Positions 46,020 through 57,931 of a stretch of DNA of 64,000 bases are shown in pieces (position 1 is the first letter of the stretch; the number at the start of each line of letters is the position of its first letter). The translations under genes were made by a program, and so were the position numbers. The notes beneath the pieces are model-generated. The model saw nothing but the letters and a program-made list of their open reading frames with translations. It searched no databases and was not told where the DNA came from. This stretch comes from Homarus americanus (taxonomy: Eukaryota > Arthropoda > Malacostraca > Decapoda > Nephropidae), in contig NW_024738608.1 of NCBI RefSeq assembly GCF_018991925.1, positions 2,818,443 to 2,882,442 of the forward strand. The letters are read 5' to 3'.

Positions 46020-46255
46020 GGCTCCCTTCAGACGAGCGTGTTTTCAGGCTGCATAGTTTAAAAATACAGAGTTCAATGGGACCCTTCACACGAGCGTGAG
46101 CGGGAAAAGTTCTCGTTACATGCGCCGTCACAGGCTGCGGCTGACAGCACGCCTGTACTACCAACCCGCAACGTGAAAAAATGAGCGAGTGAACGGCTGA
46201 CAAAATTACATATGCCCGACCGAGTGGGTGAAAACACGCTCGTGTGAAGGAAGCC
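46020..46255. mobile_element. Harbinger-type MITE
   Basis: 236 bp with 26-28 bp terminal inverted repeats (GGCTCCCTTCAGACGAGCG against GGCTTCCTTCACACGAGCG) and TTA on both sides (46017-46019, 46256-46258). TTA duplications with GGC-type ends fit PIF/Harbinger. A nested internal inverted segment (CACACGAGCGTGAGCGGGAA) is also present. Confidence 0.85.
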
Positions 46256-46258
46256 TTA

Positions 46259-46985
46259 ATGTATTGCTACCTTGTAGAAAACTCTGCGCAGCTGCGAACA
46301 CACTTAAGCTAGTTTTATAAATACACACCGGTGGTTTATATTAGTGATGTCAATGGTGATGTCGTATAAGAGTCATACATTCTTTTAATTTTGTTCATGC
46401 ATCTGCTGAAGCAATTGCCAGACCGATTGTGGATTTTCATTTTATTGAAAGTATGTACATGAGGCCTACCCCCCCGTTATGAGCAATGCAGATACAGCTT
46501 ACTGTGCAGCATACTGAGCAGAAAAAGTTGGGCTGGGCGTTGAATGTGTCGTTGTCAGGTGGGTATACAGTATATTTTATTACCGAGTCTCGTGTTAATG
46601 GTGTTTTCTATCGAAGGTTTATCTTAGATTAAAAGATGGCATTTATAGAGCTACAGCTGTACCTCAAAATATTACAGTATTCATCTTCAGGCCATCACCA
46701 GTCTTTTATATTACTGTATATAGGTGCTTATAACTGCTTTGAGCTCATATAAGAATATTTGACTGTTGCCACAGTCCCAGAACTGCTGTCAATTTATCCT
46801 TGCTCGAGTATTCATGTGAGTACAATTTTACTACCAACGGCGACAGACACAACTACCCAGATCTATCTCACTTAACCAAACCAGACCTAAGGCTGTTGTT
46901 CTGGCAAGGTTTTACTAACTAAGGCTGAGTTTACTTAAGACTGATACGTATTCTTCATCGTCAAGTGTGAATTATTGCACACACG
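46259..46985. other. Non-coding
   Basis: No gene or recognised repeat. Confidence 0.35.
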
Positions 46986-46989
46986 TACT

Positions 46990-47110
46990 TAACTGTTGGT
47001 AGTGCTGTGGTACCGAGCGTGTCTCTCGCGATTGTGTTCTGGGTTCATTCCTGACCTGGGCAGATATAAGTAGGGTTTTACCCAGTTTGACCCTGCCAAA
47101 CGTCGCAGGG
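46990..47110 (+). repeat. tRNA-derived SINE fragment
   Basis: A-box-like TAGTGCTGTGGTACCGAGCG and B-box-like GGGTTCATTCCTGACC at tRNA spacing. Confidence 0.45.
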
Positions 47111-47885
47111 TTTTTTCAGTTAGGCAACAGGCTGCGATGTAGATGTTCTACCCAATCAACCAATTCCCTGGTACGCCAGGTTACTCCTGTAACAGTACAC
47201 TAAACAACAAAGGTCATAACAAGGTAACGAGGAACAGACCAATCCGCCGAACAGCTACCTAGTGAGCTGATATGTAGTGAAATAATAAGTAGAAATGTCA
47301 AGTATTTCTCCAATCTCATCATCACCGTTTCATGACCATTATTCACACTTGTGTGGGTTAACGATGATTCCCTTATGCCGTCATATAGTGGTTACCATCA
47401 GGCAAATTTGTAATGAGGTTTACTGCTGGCTTCCTTTCCTATCGCCAACCCACTATTACAGAGTGGAAACTGGGCGTTATATTTGTAGAGTCAGCAAAGA
47501 AAGTACATTATCTCTACCCCTGCCATCTGCAACATTCTGAAACATTGGACAAACTTAAAACTTTTTCCTGTGCTTGTAGTTGTGTATTGGTAGGCCTGCT
47601 GCTGTTCTTGTATGGCTGTGTTAGTATAAATCACATTTCATGATAATTCTATATTTATTTCATCCGTTTGTATGTTACGGTACCTTGGTCGTGTGTAGAA
47701 TATAAACTATTCTTTAATACATGTAAATACATTATGGGTTGCAGTATTTCATTAGATATATATAAAGGAAAACTACTTGCCGGTGCATATGGAAAGTTAA
47801 CACACTCGTCTTTCATAACACAAACCTTTCGTTATAGTTCAGCAAAATCATGGTATTATCTATCTATCTCCATCTGCCTGCCTGT
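47111..47885. other. Non-coding
   Basis: No gene or recognised repeat. Confidence 0.35.
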
Positions 47886-47888
47886 CTG

Positions 47889-47932
47889 CCTATATCTATC
47901 TATCTATCTATCTATCTAGCTATCTATCTTGA
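47889..47932. repeat. (CTAT)n microsatellite
   Basis: CTATCTATCTAT array with a preceding CTGC-rich run. Confidence 0.9.
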
Positions 47933-48019
47933 CTCTTAATTTAAGAAACAAGTTTTCTTCTATACAGTAGATGGTTTGTGTAAGGTGGCTATTAAATTAC
48001 ATATATAAAAAATTAAAGT

Positions 48020-48095
48020 TAAATACAAATAAATCGCTGTATGTTTGCGCGATCCATGTATATGCTGATAATTAACCACATAGGAAAAAAGAAAA
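48020..48095 (-). mobile_element. CR1 family 2 3' UTR fragment
   Basis: AAATCGCTGTATGTTTGCGC and ATGTATATGCTGATAA match the sequence flanking the 3' end of the CR1 copy at 30670-30720. Confidence 0.45.
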
Positions 48096-48109
48096 CAGGA
48101 AGTCTCTTG

Positions 48110-48164
48110 CTGACCAGCAGCCGTTTCTTCTGTAGAATATATGGGAACAGAGGAAATCCCCCAA
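48110..48164 (+). mobile_element. RTE-like LINE fragment, left of a CR1 insertion
   Basis: GAATATATGGGAACAGAGGA corresponds to the RT region at 43173 of the larger RTE-like copy. It continues at 48671-48800 (NYRGMSLLSTVGKFLAQVL). Confidence 0.65.
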
Positions 48165-48670
48165 GATCTCAACTTTTACTTTTACTTACTTTTATCTTCT
48201 TCACCACTGATCGGCTCGTTAGCCGCTTGGGCGATCGGTCACGTCTCTGATTACTTTTCCTTTTCTTTTATCCTCTTCACCAAAAGATCGGCTCGTTAGC
48301 CGCTTGGGCGATCGGTCACGTCTCTGTTACGCATTGTTGGCAAGTGCTGGGCATGCACCGGCTCCTGAATGTACCTGAACCCGCTCCAGTGTTGGTCAAA
48401 TCTTGTCTTGAAAGAGCTCACACTCGGTGCCGTCACAACACTTTCTGGTAGATTGTTCCAAGAGTTCACAACTCTCACTCCGAAAAAGTTTGCCCTCACA
48501 GTTTTCTGGACTTGCGGCTTCTTCAATCTTGAGCTGTGACCCCTTGTGGGGCGAGCGTCTGCCAGCTCCAAGTAAGGACATCTCGACTGAGTAGTGCGCC
48601 TTGAGATTCTTATACACCTCTATTAGGTCACTCCTTGCCCGTCTGTAGTATAAGCAAGGCAAGTTCAAGC
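48165..48670 (-). mobile_element. CR1-like LINE family 1, 3' end
   Basis: Best-preserved copy of this family: the minus strand encodes LYYRRARSDLIEVYKNLK, LELADARPTRGHSSRL, KTVRANFFGVRVVNSWNNLP and APSVSSFKTRFDQHW with VTDRPSG at the end. The 3' UTR block (CGGCTCGTTAGCCGCTTGGG) is duplicated in tandem. It inserted into an RTE-like fragment; TCAA is seen at both junctions. Confidence 0.85.
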
Positions 48671-48800
48671 ACCACCATCAATTATCATCTCCAGGAAAAT
48701 TAGAAAGGAGACGAATCAGATTATTTCAACTACCGCGGGATGTCGCTGCTGTCCACAGTTGGTAAGTTTCTCGCCCAAGTCCTCTTTAACAACATTTGGA
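48671..48800 (+). mobile_element. RTE-like LINE fragment, right of the CR1 insertion
   Basis: It continues the RT frame with GGAGACGAATCAGATTATTT and a NYRGMSLLSTVGKFL block. Confidence 0.65.
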
Positions 48801-49069
48801 TTGTTAATAAAACCTGAGTTTAAAATTCATGAAGTCGGTGAAACTGTGTCTATTGTATTTTACAAATATTTTTGGTGATATACTATAATTATTTTAATAG
48901 TACAGATATCAACCAGGTGTCATCTATCTTTTTGTAAATGTCGTAAAGAACATTTAATTATCTTATTTAGGTACAGCATGGCGACAAAACACCTTAATCG
49001 ATCTCCACCACCCTCAATTTTTTTGTGGTTACCCACGTAATACAGTATATATATATGACGCTTCGTTTA

Positions 49070-49318
49070 TGGCATTGCTCAGTTCATAAACTGGGCAGTC
49101 ATTTGATCCAGTTCGTGAAATGGGTTCCTAACCTAACTTAAACCAAGCGGTCCTAACCTAACCCGACCCAACCTAATCTATCCTCGCCTAACCTACAGTA
49201 ACCTAACATAGGTTAGCAAAGTTAGGTTGGGTTGGTTTGATTTTGCTTAATTTGGGAACCCATTTCACGGAATGGACAAAATGACTGCCCATTTTATGAA
49301 CTGGGCAATTCCATAAAA
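49070..49318. mobile_element. Foldback MITE with about 60-bp arms
   Basis: TATGGCATTGCTCAGTTCAT and onward to GTGAAATGGGTTCC (49070-49132) is mirrored at 49253-49318. The centre is rich in CCTAACCTAA units. No clear target duplication. Confidence 0.75.
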
Positions 49319-49810
49319 GGGGCAAATCATATACAGGTACACTATGATTTAAATTAAAATTCGAGTGCAAAATTTGTAACATATACTAACACGTTCTTAA
49401 TATGCCACATCAGTTTCAGTGTTACACTTCAACTTCATGTGACGGTTTCCGAACATCGTGAAAATAATGCTGTACGTGTACGTATGCACCGGTAAATATC
49501 TGATTTACTATATGGCTTGTCTTGCATCAGATAATATTGCAAATGAATTTTGCGCGAGTATGACATTTCTTTGTAGTGTTTACCTTTGGCGTTATCGATG
49601 TAATTTCAAAAGTAAAGTGATAAAGATATAATTCATCTATGTTTGGTTGATATTCCGGGCCGGATTAAGCCCTGCTAGGGCCATGGCCAAAGAATATATT
49701 CACGCCAGTCTCAACATGAGTGCCACCCCTGGCCCCGGAGCGCAGATTGTCTCGTCTTTTTGGCTTAGAGTTGTAGGAGTTATATTAATGAATAATGTTC
49801 TTTTTATTTT
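49319..49810. other. Non-coding
   Basis: No gene recognised; a GGGCCGGATTAAGCCC stretch at 49656 may be a repeat end. Confidence 0.3.
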
Positions 49811-49812
49811 TC

Positions 49813-49952
49813 ACACGTACACCGTCACAGCTGCCTCACACACCCTCACACACATACATCGTCACAGCTGCCTCACACACCCTCACACACATACACCGTC
49901 ACAGCTGCCTCACACACCCTCACACACATACACCATCACAGCTGCCTCACTA
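49813..49952. repeat. 37-bp minisatellite, about four copies
   Basis: The unit contains GTCACAGCTGCCTCACACAC then CCTCACACACATAC; copies differ at one or two bases. Confidence 0.93.
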
Positions 49953-50019
49953 CTATTACTTGTCTGTCACTCGGGATCGCGTATGATGATCATCCAGCTA
50001 TGGTAAAATTATAGGAGTT

Positions 50020-50440
50020 ATTAAGGATGTCACCTTCGTTGGTGAGCTCTGAGGTGACTAGAGAAGCCGATACGGGACCGGCAGAGTCGTCCACAAATGT
50101 TGCACATGTGGAGGGCTACATCTATAGTGCCGAAGGGGCTGCGGCAGCGTCTTTCCGGTGCTGGCGCTTGTCTGCCTCGGTATGCAGTCGGGCTAACTCG
50201 AAAGTATTGAGACTTTCTGTGTGGTGTTTCTCCAAGCGTTACTGTGTGGAGTGATCGTCTCCCAGGTGAGGGGGGGTCGATTTTGCACTTTTTCAGGTTT
50301 GTCTTAAGACTTTCCTTATACCTTTTCAGTTGCCAGCCAGCGTTACGTTTACTATTAGTTAGGTCGACGATACTTGTGTGGATAAGAAAGACAGTGATCA
50401 TAGTGTTGGATTTATATATTTTCAGCACGTTCATTATCCC
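50020..50440 (-). mobile_element. RTE-like LINE 3' end with C2H2 finger
   Basis: The minus strand encodes TNSKRNAGWQLKRYKESLKT, as in the copy at 44460, and ends HMCNICGRLCRSRIGFSSHL with RAHQRR, a C2H2-type finger (C-x2-C ... H-x3-H) typical of the C-terminus of this LINE group. Confidence 0.72.
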
Positions 50441-51264
50441 TGCGATGGATTGTAGGAAGAAGAGTGGCTGATTATATTCTCTTTCGGTAGGTCATGCTGT
50501 GCTTATATTTAGGCCTAAAATATCCAGATTGGACAGTCATAATTTTGAGAATCTGTTATAGATTAATCTCAATAGAAAGATTTGCAAATAAATGTGTAAT
50601 AATGTCTTTTATTTTTATCTTTAGTTAACAAGTATTTTATAATTTACTGTGGATTTATTTTAATATTTGAGACAATTAATAATTCTGTTGTTACTTTTTA
50701 CTTTCAGCACTTGAGTACTGTGCTTTATGAATGAAATTCTTTTTTACTTCTACTCGAGTAACGTTTTGCCACTGTAACAGTACTTTTATTTAAGTTACGA
50801 ATTCCGGTACTTTTTTCAACTGACTATCTCCTATCCGTTCACCCGTGCAGAGCCGGATAACTTGATATTTCTAAACCTTGAGAGAAGTCATTCAGGAAGT
50901 CAGCCAGAAAATTTCTTTGTTCCGTTTATACATATTCATGTCGCACTTGATACTGCACACTTTGTATCCCAGTGATAAACACGGTATGTAGACCTCCACA
51001 CCCTACTTAGTAAACGAAGAATGATTGCCAACTTACATGACAAAGCCGTCCCGGAAGAACTGACCGCAAGCACTTGGCACTTTGACTCTTGAGCTGGACA
51101 TATCTAGTGCATTCACCCTCATGCGGCGGGATCGGTCGACACACTAATGAGGCACAGCTGTGACGGCTCAGCACCGTCTGGCACGTTATGCGCACAGCTT
51201 CCCTGTCCACCAAACAGATGACGGGTCACACTGCACACACCTCGCCCAGAACCGTAGGTTGGTA
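50441..51264. other. Non-coding
   Basis: No gene or recognised repeat. Confidence 0.35.
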
Positions 51265-51425
51265 AGTAGCAGGCAGCTGTCAAACAGGGAGGTACTACCG
51301 CCTGGGAAGATATTGGAAGCATAATGTGTTGTCTAATGGTAGACCCTGCTGCCATATGGCATCACGAATATTGTGACCACGTCCCAGGTTGCTGATATGT
51401 TTTTCTGCCTCCCACACAATTGCAG
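51265..51425. repeat. Dispersed repeat shared with 60125-60290
   Basis: AGGGAGGTACTACCGCCTGG through to TTGCAGGGTT is nearly identical in both places. Here it directly precedes a Jockey-like ORF2, there it lies in a CR1 copy. Confidence 0.85.
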
Positions 51426-53880
51426 GGTTCTGGACCCCAGGGCCGACCTGATCATCATCAAACTACTGGGGCCTCAACTGACGCCACCGTGATTGCTGGA
51501 GGATCGTTTTTTTTCACACTTCATTTTTCCAACATTCGCTGCCTGAGATCCAATTTTTCTACCGTGGAGCACCATCTATTAACCTCTTCCCCCAATCTCT
51601 TACTACTATCTGAACTTCAACTGACCAAAGCAGCCTCACCCAAACCTTTTCAAGTCTCCAACTACAACCGTTATACCATTTTCCGTTCTAAGGGATGTGT
51701 ATGTGCCTACTGCAACACGTGTACACCTATAGCTCGACACTCGGATTTTGAATCTTCTCTTTATGATGTCATCTGGCTCAAAAATATCTCTACCAACTAT
51801 GACCATTTTTCTTTGTTTCATATACTGTTCTCCCAACTCTACCAACTATTTGGAACTCTTTAGCTATTTCACTTCTTGCCATGAGTCGTTGCTATCCACA
51901 CACCCCAACACCGAGATCCACTACCTAGGAGATTTCAATGTACATCACAGAGAATGGCTTCAAGGGATGACCCAGGTGGAGTTGAGTCACTCTCCTTTTC
52001 CTTACTTTATAATTTGGAACAATTAAACACCTTACACGTGTTCCAGATCGACACGACCAACTTACTAACATTCTTAATCTTTGTTTTACCTCTAACCCCT
52101 TACACTATTCATACTCAATTTTCCGCCCCCTTAGGGTCTTCTGATCACAATCTTATTTATATTAGATAAAACTGGGCACGACCACCTCCCCCACCCCCCT
52201 CTAAACGCCAACTATGGCACTATCGGAGGGCAAACTGGATATCCTTGCCAGCATTGCTGGGGTTAAACTGGGTAGTATGAGTCCATTTATCCCATCTTCT
52301 ACCAAAACTTTCACTTTACAATCATGGTTTGATTGCTCCTGTTTTCTTGCATGTAAGGAGAGAGATAGAGCCTCTCAAGTTATGAAACTATCTCCTCCTT
52401 TTACCCACTCCTCTTTCATTACTTCTTAGAATCGTAGTAAGGCAATTCTTCGTAGGGCCAAGCGGAATTTTATAAAAAGAAAGACTGCTGTCCTGACTAA
52501 CACTTCTTCTAGTAAATTCTTCTGGTCCTTAGCCAAAAACATCTATAATAACATCTGCTCTTCCTCTTTTCCTCCTCTCTTCCAACCTGATAACTCTATA
52601 GCCAACTCTCCCCTGATAAAGCCAATCTCTTTAGCACCTTATTCTCCTCTAACTCCACCTTAGACGATTCCAATTCTACCCCTCCTACTTCTGCTCCTCC
52701 TACTGAATCTATGCACTTTCCTATAATCTCCACTGGTGTGTATAATCGCGTTTGGATGTGAGTAAGGCGCATGGACCGGACGGAATAACCCCTCGTGTTC
52801 TGAGGGAGTGTGCTGAAATTCTGGCCTCTGTGCTTGCTCGCCTCTTTAGCCTTTGCCACAGAACCCAAACTTTTCCTTCTTCTTGGAAGCATTCCTCGGT
52901 TCAGCCCATCCCGAAGAAGGGTGACCATTCTAATCCCTCTAACTATCGCCCCATTGCCCTAGCTTCATCCCTGTCTAAGATTTTCGAAACAATCTTAGAC
53001 TCATTTTCTCCGTCACCTTGAACGCCTTTTTTCTCTTTTGTCGGATCACCAGTATGGCTTTCGCCAGGCTAGTTCTACTGGTGATCTGCTCTCCTACGGC
53101 ACCCACCTTTGGTCATCCTCTCTTAGGGATTATGGGGAACTTTTGTCGTGGCCCTCGACATCTCCAAAGCATTTGATAGGGGATGGCACAAGTCTTTGCT
53201 TTCTTAACGTCCCTCTTACGGTTTCTCTCCCCCACTTTGCTCTCTAATTTCTAGCTTCCTTGAGAAGCGATCCATGGCAGTTGTTGTCGAGGGATCTCTC
53301 GCTCTTTCTCTAACAATAGTGGTGTCCCACAGGGCTCTGTTTTTTCACCTACTCTCTTCCTTCTTTCTATCACTGATTTACTTCACACTTCGACTAATTC
53401 TATCCATTCTTACGCTGATGATTCTACTCTTTACTCTTCTTCATATTTTTCCCTTCTCCCTAATTCTGAAACTAGATCAGTTTCTAGAGCTGATATCGTT
53501 TCATCTGTCGATGTGGATCTGTGCAGCATCTCCGAATGAGGAGGTAGAAACTTGGTTCAATTCAATAGTAATAAAACACAGTATTTACGAATTACTCTTT
53601 CTAAAATAGAAGATCTCCCACGAATCACATTTCAGGACACAATCATTCTGTCAAATTCTAAAATAGATATGTTAGGCCTCACCATTTCATCTAATATGTC
53701 ATGGAAGCCACATATCCTCAACATTGCTAAAGCTGCCTCCAGAAAGCTGGAAGTGCTGTACAGATGCCGAAGCTACTTCTCTCCTGACCAGTTGTTTCAA
53801 GTGTGTGTGTGTGTGTGCGCGTGCGCTAAGTACTTACGTTACATGTGTTTATTCTGGACAGAGGTGCCAGGTTAGGCATG
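51426..53880 (+). mobile_element. Jockey-like LINE ORF2, decayed
   Basis: Endonuclease landmarks: FSNIRCLRSNFSTVEHHLL, LLLLSELQL, YDVIWLKNIS and IHYLGDFNVHHREWL, then SSDHNLIYI. RT landmarks: SKAHGPDGITPRVLRECAEI, IPKKGDHSNPSNYRPIALAS, DHQYGFRQASSTGDLLSY, SGVPQGSVFSPTLFLL and HSYADDSTLYS (catalytic YADD), then DMLGLTISSNMSWKPHI and AASRKLEVLYRCRSYFSPDQ. Many frameshifts. The C-terminus is cut by a (GT)n near 53806 and a MITE. Confidence 0.82.
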
Positions 53881-53896
53881 TGTTGGTTGGACGTCA

Positions 53897-54172
53897 GGGG
53901 CGAATCCAGGAATATCAAAAAGGGGGGGGGGGTCCAAGAAGTTGTGGGTGGGGGAATATGGCAAGCACAGTGAACCCACCTAGTGTGGGTTTTTTTGGGG
54001 GGGGGGGACTGTAAGTCCCCTCCCCCCCCCCCAGAATTTTTGTTTATTCCTGACCAATATCAGGGGCATTTTGAGGCCATGTTGAAGCCATGCGCACTTG
54101 ATATTAGAAGATATTCTGAAAACAATACTGCATTAAAGAAAAAGGACCCTCCCTGGATCCGCCCTTAAACCA
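53897..54172. mobile_element. MITE with GGATCC-containing ends
   Basis: Left AGGGGCGAATCCAGGAATA and reverse-complemented right AAGGGCGGATCCAGGGAGG. Long G and C runs inside. Probably non-autonomous; no target duplication could be confirmed. Confidence 0.55.
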
Positions 54173-54825
54173 GGTGCGGGGATGAGTTAGGCCAACGCTC
54201 AGAGAGAGCAGGGTATGCCGGGACAAGTTTGGAGAGCACCACAGCAGCAGTGACAGCCGACAGCGGTGAAGGAGGCTGTGGGTAGGTGGGGCTCACCGAG
54301 GGCACCATGAGCCTTTGTAGGTCTGTGATAACGGCAAGTAAGGATCCAAAGAGATGATCAACACGGCTCTCTAGTTTGTGAATGAGGACATTAACTGCTT
54401 CACCTCGCTGGGGGAGAGTTGGGGGGTAGCACTAGGCCTGGCGTCGTCAGAGTAAAGACAGGGAGGAGGCCCAGGAGTGTTATGGTGGAGTTGAGCTGGC
54501 GCCGGAGGTGGAGGATGACGTGCAGCAGCAAGTTTTTAGATTTTATTTATTTTATTGCCCCTGAGGGGGCTAGTTTATTGAGCACCCCCTTACATCCTGT
54601 GCAAGGTGAAGCGCAAAAGCGTTTACAGCGCCCATCTGGGAAGCATGCAGAGTTCATGCTTGCCTTCATGACTCATGCATTAAGGGCATAAAAGCCTGAA
54701 GGGTCATGGGTTTTGTCATCAAGTTACATAAAGTGACAGAATGATGAGTGTGTGTGGGGGGAAAATTCCCGTTACAATTTATCTGTTTATGGCAAAGCAT
54801 GGCAGGTCCCTAATAATGTCAAGTC
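54173..54825. other. Unclassified, probably retroelement-derived
   Basis: No frame recognised. It includes GTTTACAGCGCCCATCTGGG and resembles worn parts of the ORF1 region to the right. Confidence 0.3.
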
Positions 54826-56717
54826 TTAGGCCATAGGCATTGACAATATTGAGGGACATACCTTTTGGTGTGATTGTGATGGCGTGTACGTCGGTAGTGT
54901 CGGCTTCAAGGGGGACGTCGAGAGGTTGGTAGGGGAAGTCCTTCTTGGCGTAGATACATAGTTCACTAGCATGTCCGCAGGGTGGTCAATTGATGTGGAG
55001 AACTTGAGTGGGTGAGCCCCAGGTACCGGCATGCCGGTGGGGGACGGGGAGCCAGGGGTGGTGTCCTCAGGTCCACGAGCAAGCGCAGCTAGTGGTGGGT
55101 AGACGGGGGCAGCGGGGCACACCGGGGCAGGCTTTGTCAGTGTTGCCAGCAGTGTTGCCAGGCAGTGGTGGAGTAAGCCATGAGCAAGAGGGGCACACAG
55201 GGGGCTACCATTCTTGTGTCAAACCAGAAGAGGGGGGTGACTGGGTAGCAGCTGGAGGCAGGGGTAGTCTGTATAGGTTGGAGATAGCTGTACAGAGTGT
55301 ATCAAAGAGTCTTTCAATACGGTTGGTAAATTCGTGTAAGAGGGATATGATCTGTGTCGTGTCACCAGAGGGAGCACAAGGCCTGACAGCGTCAAAGTAG
55401 AAATGGGGAGGAGGCCCAGTAGTAGTTGAGTTAGGAGTCGGCTGGGACTGCTGTGTTGCAGCCAGGTGAAACCAAGCAGGGGCAGGTGTTGTTGAAGAAG
55501 GCGTTGCCAGAGGAGGGGAACCAGTGGGATGCAGCCTGGTAGGTAGGGGGGGGAGGTTGAGGTTGACGCAGTCTTCGGGGAGGCTTTTCTCCTGAGACAG
55601 GCGGACGTTTGGGGCACTGCCGTGAGTCAGCATTGTGCCAGCCACCACAATTACAACGCCTGGGATCATCAACATAGACCACACCACCCCCATTGAGGCG
55701 GTCTTCGAATTTCTGGGCACAGATGGAGGAGTGATGGTTATGTGAACAGAAGCGACATCTGGGACGATCACGTCGGCAGCAGGCGGTGAAGGTGTGACCC
55801 CAATGGGAGCAGATGACACAAAAAGCAGGCCCGGGGTGATACGGTTCTGCATACAATGAAGGGAGGACTGGGTGGGCCTCAACAGTGGTTGGGCGCTCCC
55901 TTCCCTTTCATTTAACTATGACAGCTGCCTGTGGGGTCTTCCCTCGGTAGTGTCGACGTATTCTGAGTATACGTGGATTAAAGTTACAAGCATCTTCGAC
56001 TTCAGCGTATAGGGGGAATTGTTTAACTAGGATGTGGCAACATTCCGCTGCATCGGCAGGTGGAGGCACGAGGACAACCCCGTCAAATCCCACAGTACTT
56101 AGTGTTTCATAGACCTCAGGTGTCTGACACTTGATAAAGTTATGGTTCTTACCTTTTCGGAATTGAATGGTGAGACAGTGTTGTCTCCAATACTTAGTTG
56201 TCCAATTAAACCGTTCCTCGACGGTTTTCAGTGAGTCCTTGGGGTAGTGCAGATTCAGCTTACTTGGTTGGTTGGCAGAGGGGTGGGTGGCGAGGGGAAG
56301 CTTGCTGCCCTTGGCATTGGTATTGCCACTCCGGCAAGTGTTTCCCATAGAAACATTACTGTTACTGTCACTAAATGAGGTCTGACTCTTGCAGGGTGTG
56401 GGATGCACTATGACTATCCGTATCAGAAATGTCTGTATCCATGAGAGAGGGGGGACGCCTCTTCTGGGGCGTTTACGTCGACCCCGCCCTTCCCATCGCT
56501 GGCAACACTTGCCGGCGAAGGGGTAGGTAGAGACTGAGGTGGCCTTTGTGTGACGATCCGGAGGACAGGAGCACCTATGGGCACACATCTGTCTCCTTAC
56601 GTGGTCAGACCGCGACTGCAGCAGCAAGTTGAGGCCATACTGGGGCAGGCGTGACCCGGGGCAGAGAGGGGTCAGCAGAACAGGGCTGCCCACATTTGTC
56701 TTGGAGGAAAAATGCAT
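54826..56717 (-). pseudogene. Jockey-type ORF1 (Gag-like) with zinc knuckles
   Basis: The minus strand has an N-terminal part (55908-56717) ending FNWTTKYWRQHCLTIQFRKG, PRILRIRRHYRGKTPQAAV, and then, in another frame, CVICSHWGHTFTACCRRDRP, CRFCSHNHHSSIC and CNCGGWHNADSRQCP, a row of CCHC-type knuckles. Proline-rich tails follow to 55205 and 54826. This is the RNA-binding ORF1 protein of a Jockey-like LINE, broken by frameshifts. It faces away from the plus-strand ORF2 at 51426-53880, so they are not one element. Confidence 0.75.
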
Positions 56718-56724
56718 GTGTGAG

Positions 56725-57075
56725 TCTTAAGGTCATTATACTTACGAGGGAAGATTATCGTACGTACTGGGGAAAATTGTCATACATGCTGAGGAAGGTT
56801 ATCTCACCTACAGGGGAGTTATCGCACGTACTGAGGTAAGTTATCGTAACTGCTGAGGTAGCCAAGTCATCGTACTTACTGGGAAGTTATTGATTATATC
56901 GTTAGCTCATCGTTCTGGCGGGTAAAAGTTATTTTACTTACTAGTGGAACTTCATCATACTGGGAAAGGTCACCATTCTCGCTGGGAAGTCATCGTACCT
57001 GATTGGTAATATCTTAGTTCCGTACAGGAAAAGTAATCATACTTTTAATTGTAAAGTTAACGTACTCTGGAGGGT
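56725..57075. repeat. Degenerate short tandem repeats
   Basis: Variants of TCATCGTACTTACTGGGAAG recur about every 25 bases. No coding signal. Confidence 0.6.
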
Positions 57076-57721
57076 AAAATGACAACATTGAGTTTTATCA
57101 TCTCCTTTAAGGCCTAAAACACAATACATTGCAGAAGTCTCGTTGTTCATAAGTGTTAGGTGTTAGTATCGAGAGAAGTCATAGTAATGCTCAGACTAAG
57201 GGAGCCGGAGGCAGCACACAAGTATCAGGAACAGTAGCACTACCAGCAGCCCTCCTGTTTCGTGCCCTTGTACGTTATGTTTTGGTTGTTAAGGCCCAAA
57301 CTCTCTGTAAAGGTAAAAATGAAAAATATAAAACAACCCTAAAAGTAAACACATAAACGAATATAAATACAAAAAATATTGAAACGTACGAACAAAGTAC
57401 TACAAGTACAACTCAATAAATACAACAAATAAATACAGTAAGTGTACGCCAAGAACAGTGGTTAAAGAAACGGGTATAAACACAAGTCTACGATAAGTTA
57501 AGAGGATTAGGCAAGCAATATAATTGCGTTTTTTTTTGACTGAGCTAAAGTCTCCTCAATCTTACCTTGTAATTCAGTTATCAGTAGGAACATTAAATAA
57601 TCTAGTTTCATTAAACATACCGAAAGTGACAACCTTGAATTTGATTAATGGCATGTATAAATTGGAGAATTAGATAACTTTGTCATTAAGATGATTTGCA
57701 ACCAGGTAAAAGGTTAGGTAC
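57076..57721. other. Region downstream of the lipocalin gene
   Basis: No further gene recognised; presumed 3' UTR and spacer. Confidence 0.35.
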
Positions 57722-57759
57722 CTACTGAGTGACTTGAATATGGTTGACACCTGCTGTCC
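57722..57759 (-). CDS. Lipocalin, terminal exon (13 codons)
   Basis: Acceptor GAGTCCCTAG, then 38 nt completing the split Gly codon and encoding TAGVNHIQVTQ and TAG (57722-57724). Phase and the VN--QVTQ ending fit the C-terminus of ApoD/crustacyanin-type lipocalins. Too short to be found by length alone. Confidence 0.65.
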
Positions 57760-57931
57760 CTAGGGACTCGATCTCACTCTCCTTTACTGTTTATATTGGC
57801 CTTGTTATAACTACTTAGTCTGTACTTCACGCGGGCGTATATTACTCATAGGCATCCTAGATAACAAGCCGTAAACACCGTAGACATATAAATGGTTGTA
57901 AACAGTAAGATTAGACGCGTGGAGTGGTGAC

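Noticed and set aside
49647..50006. 119-codon plus-strand frame
   Set aside because: Most of it is the 37-bp minisatellite in translation.
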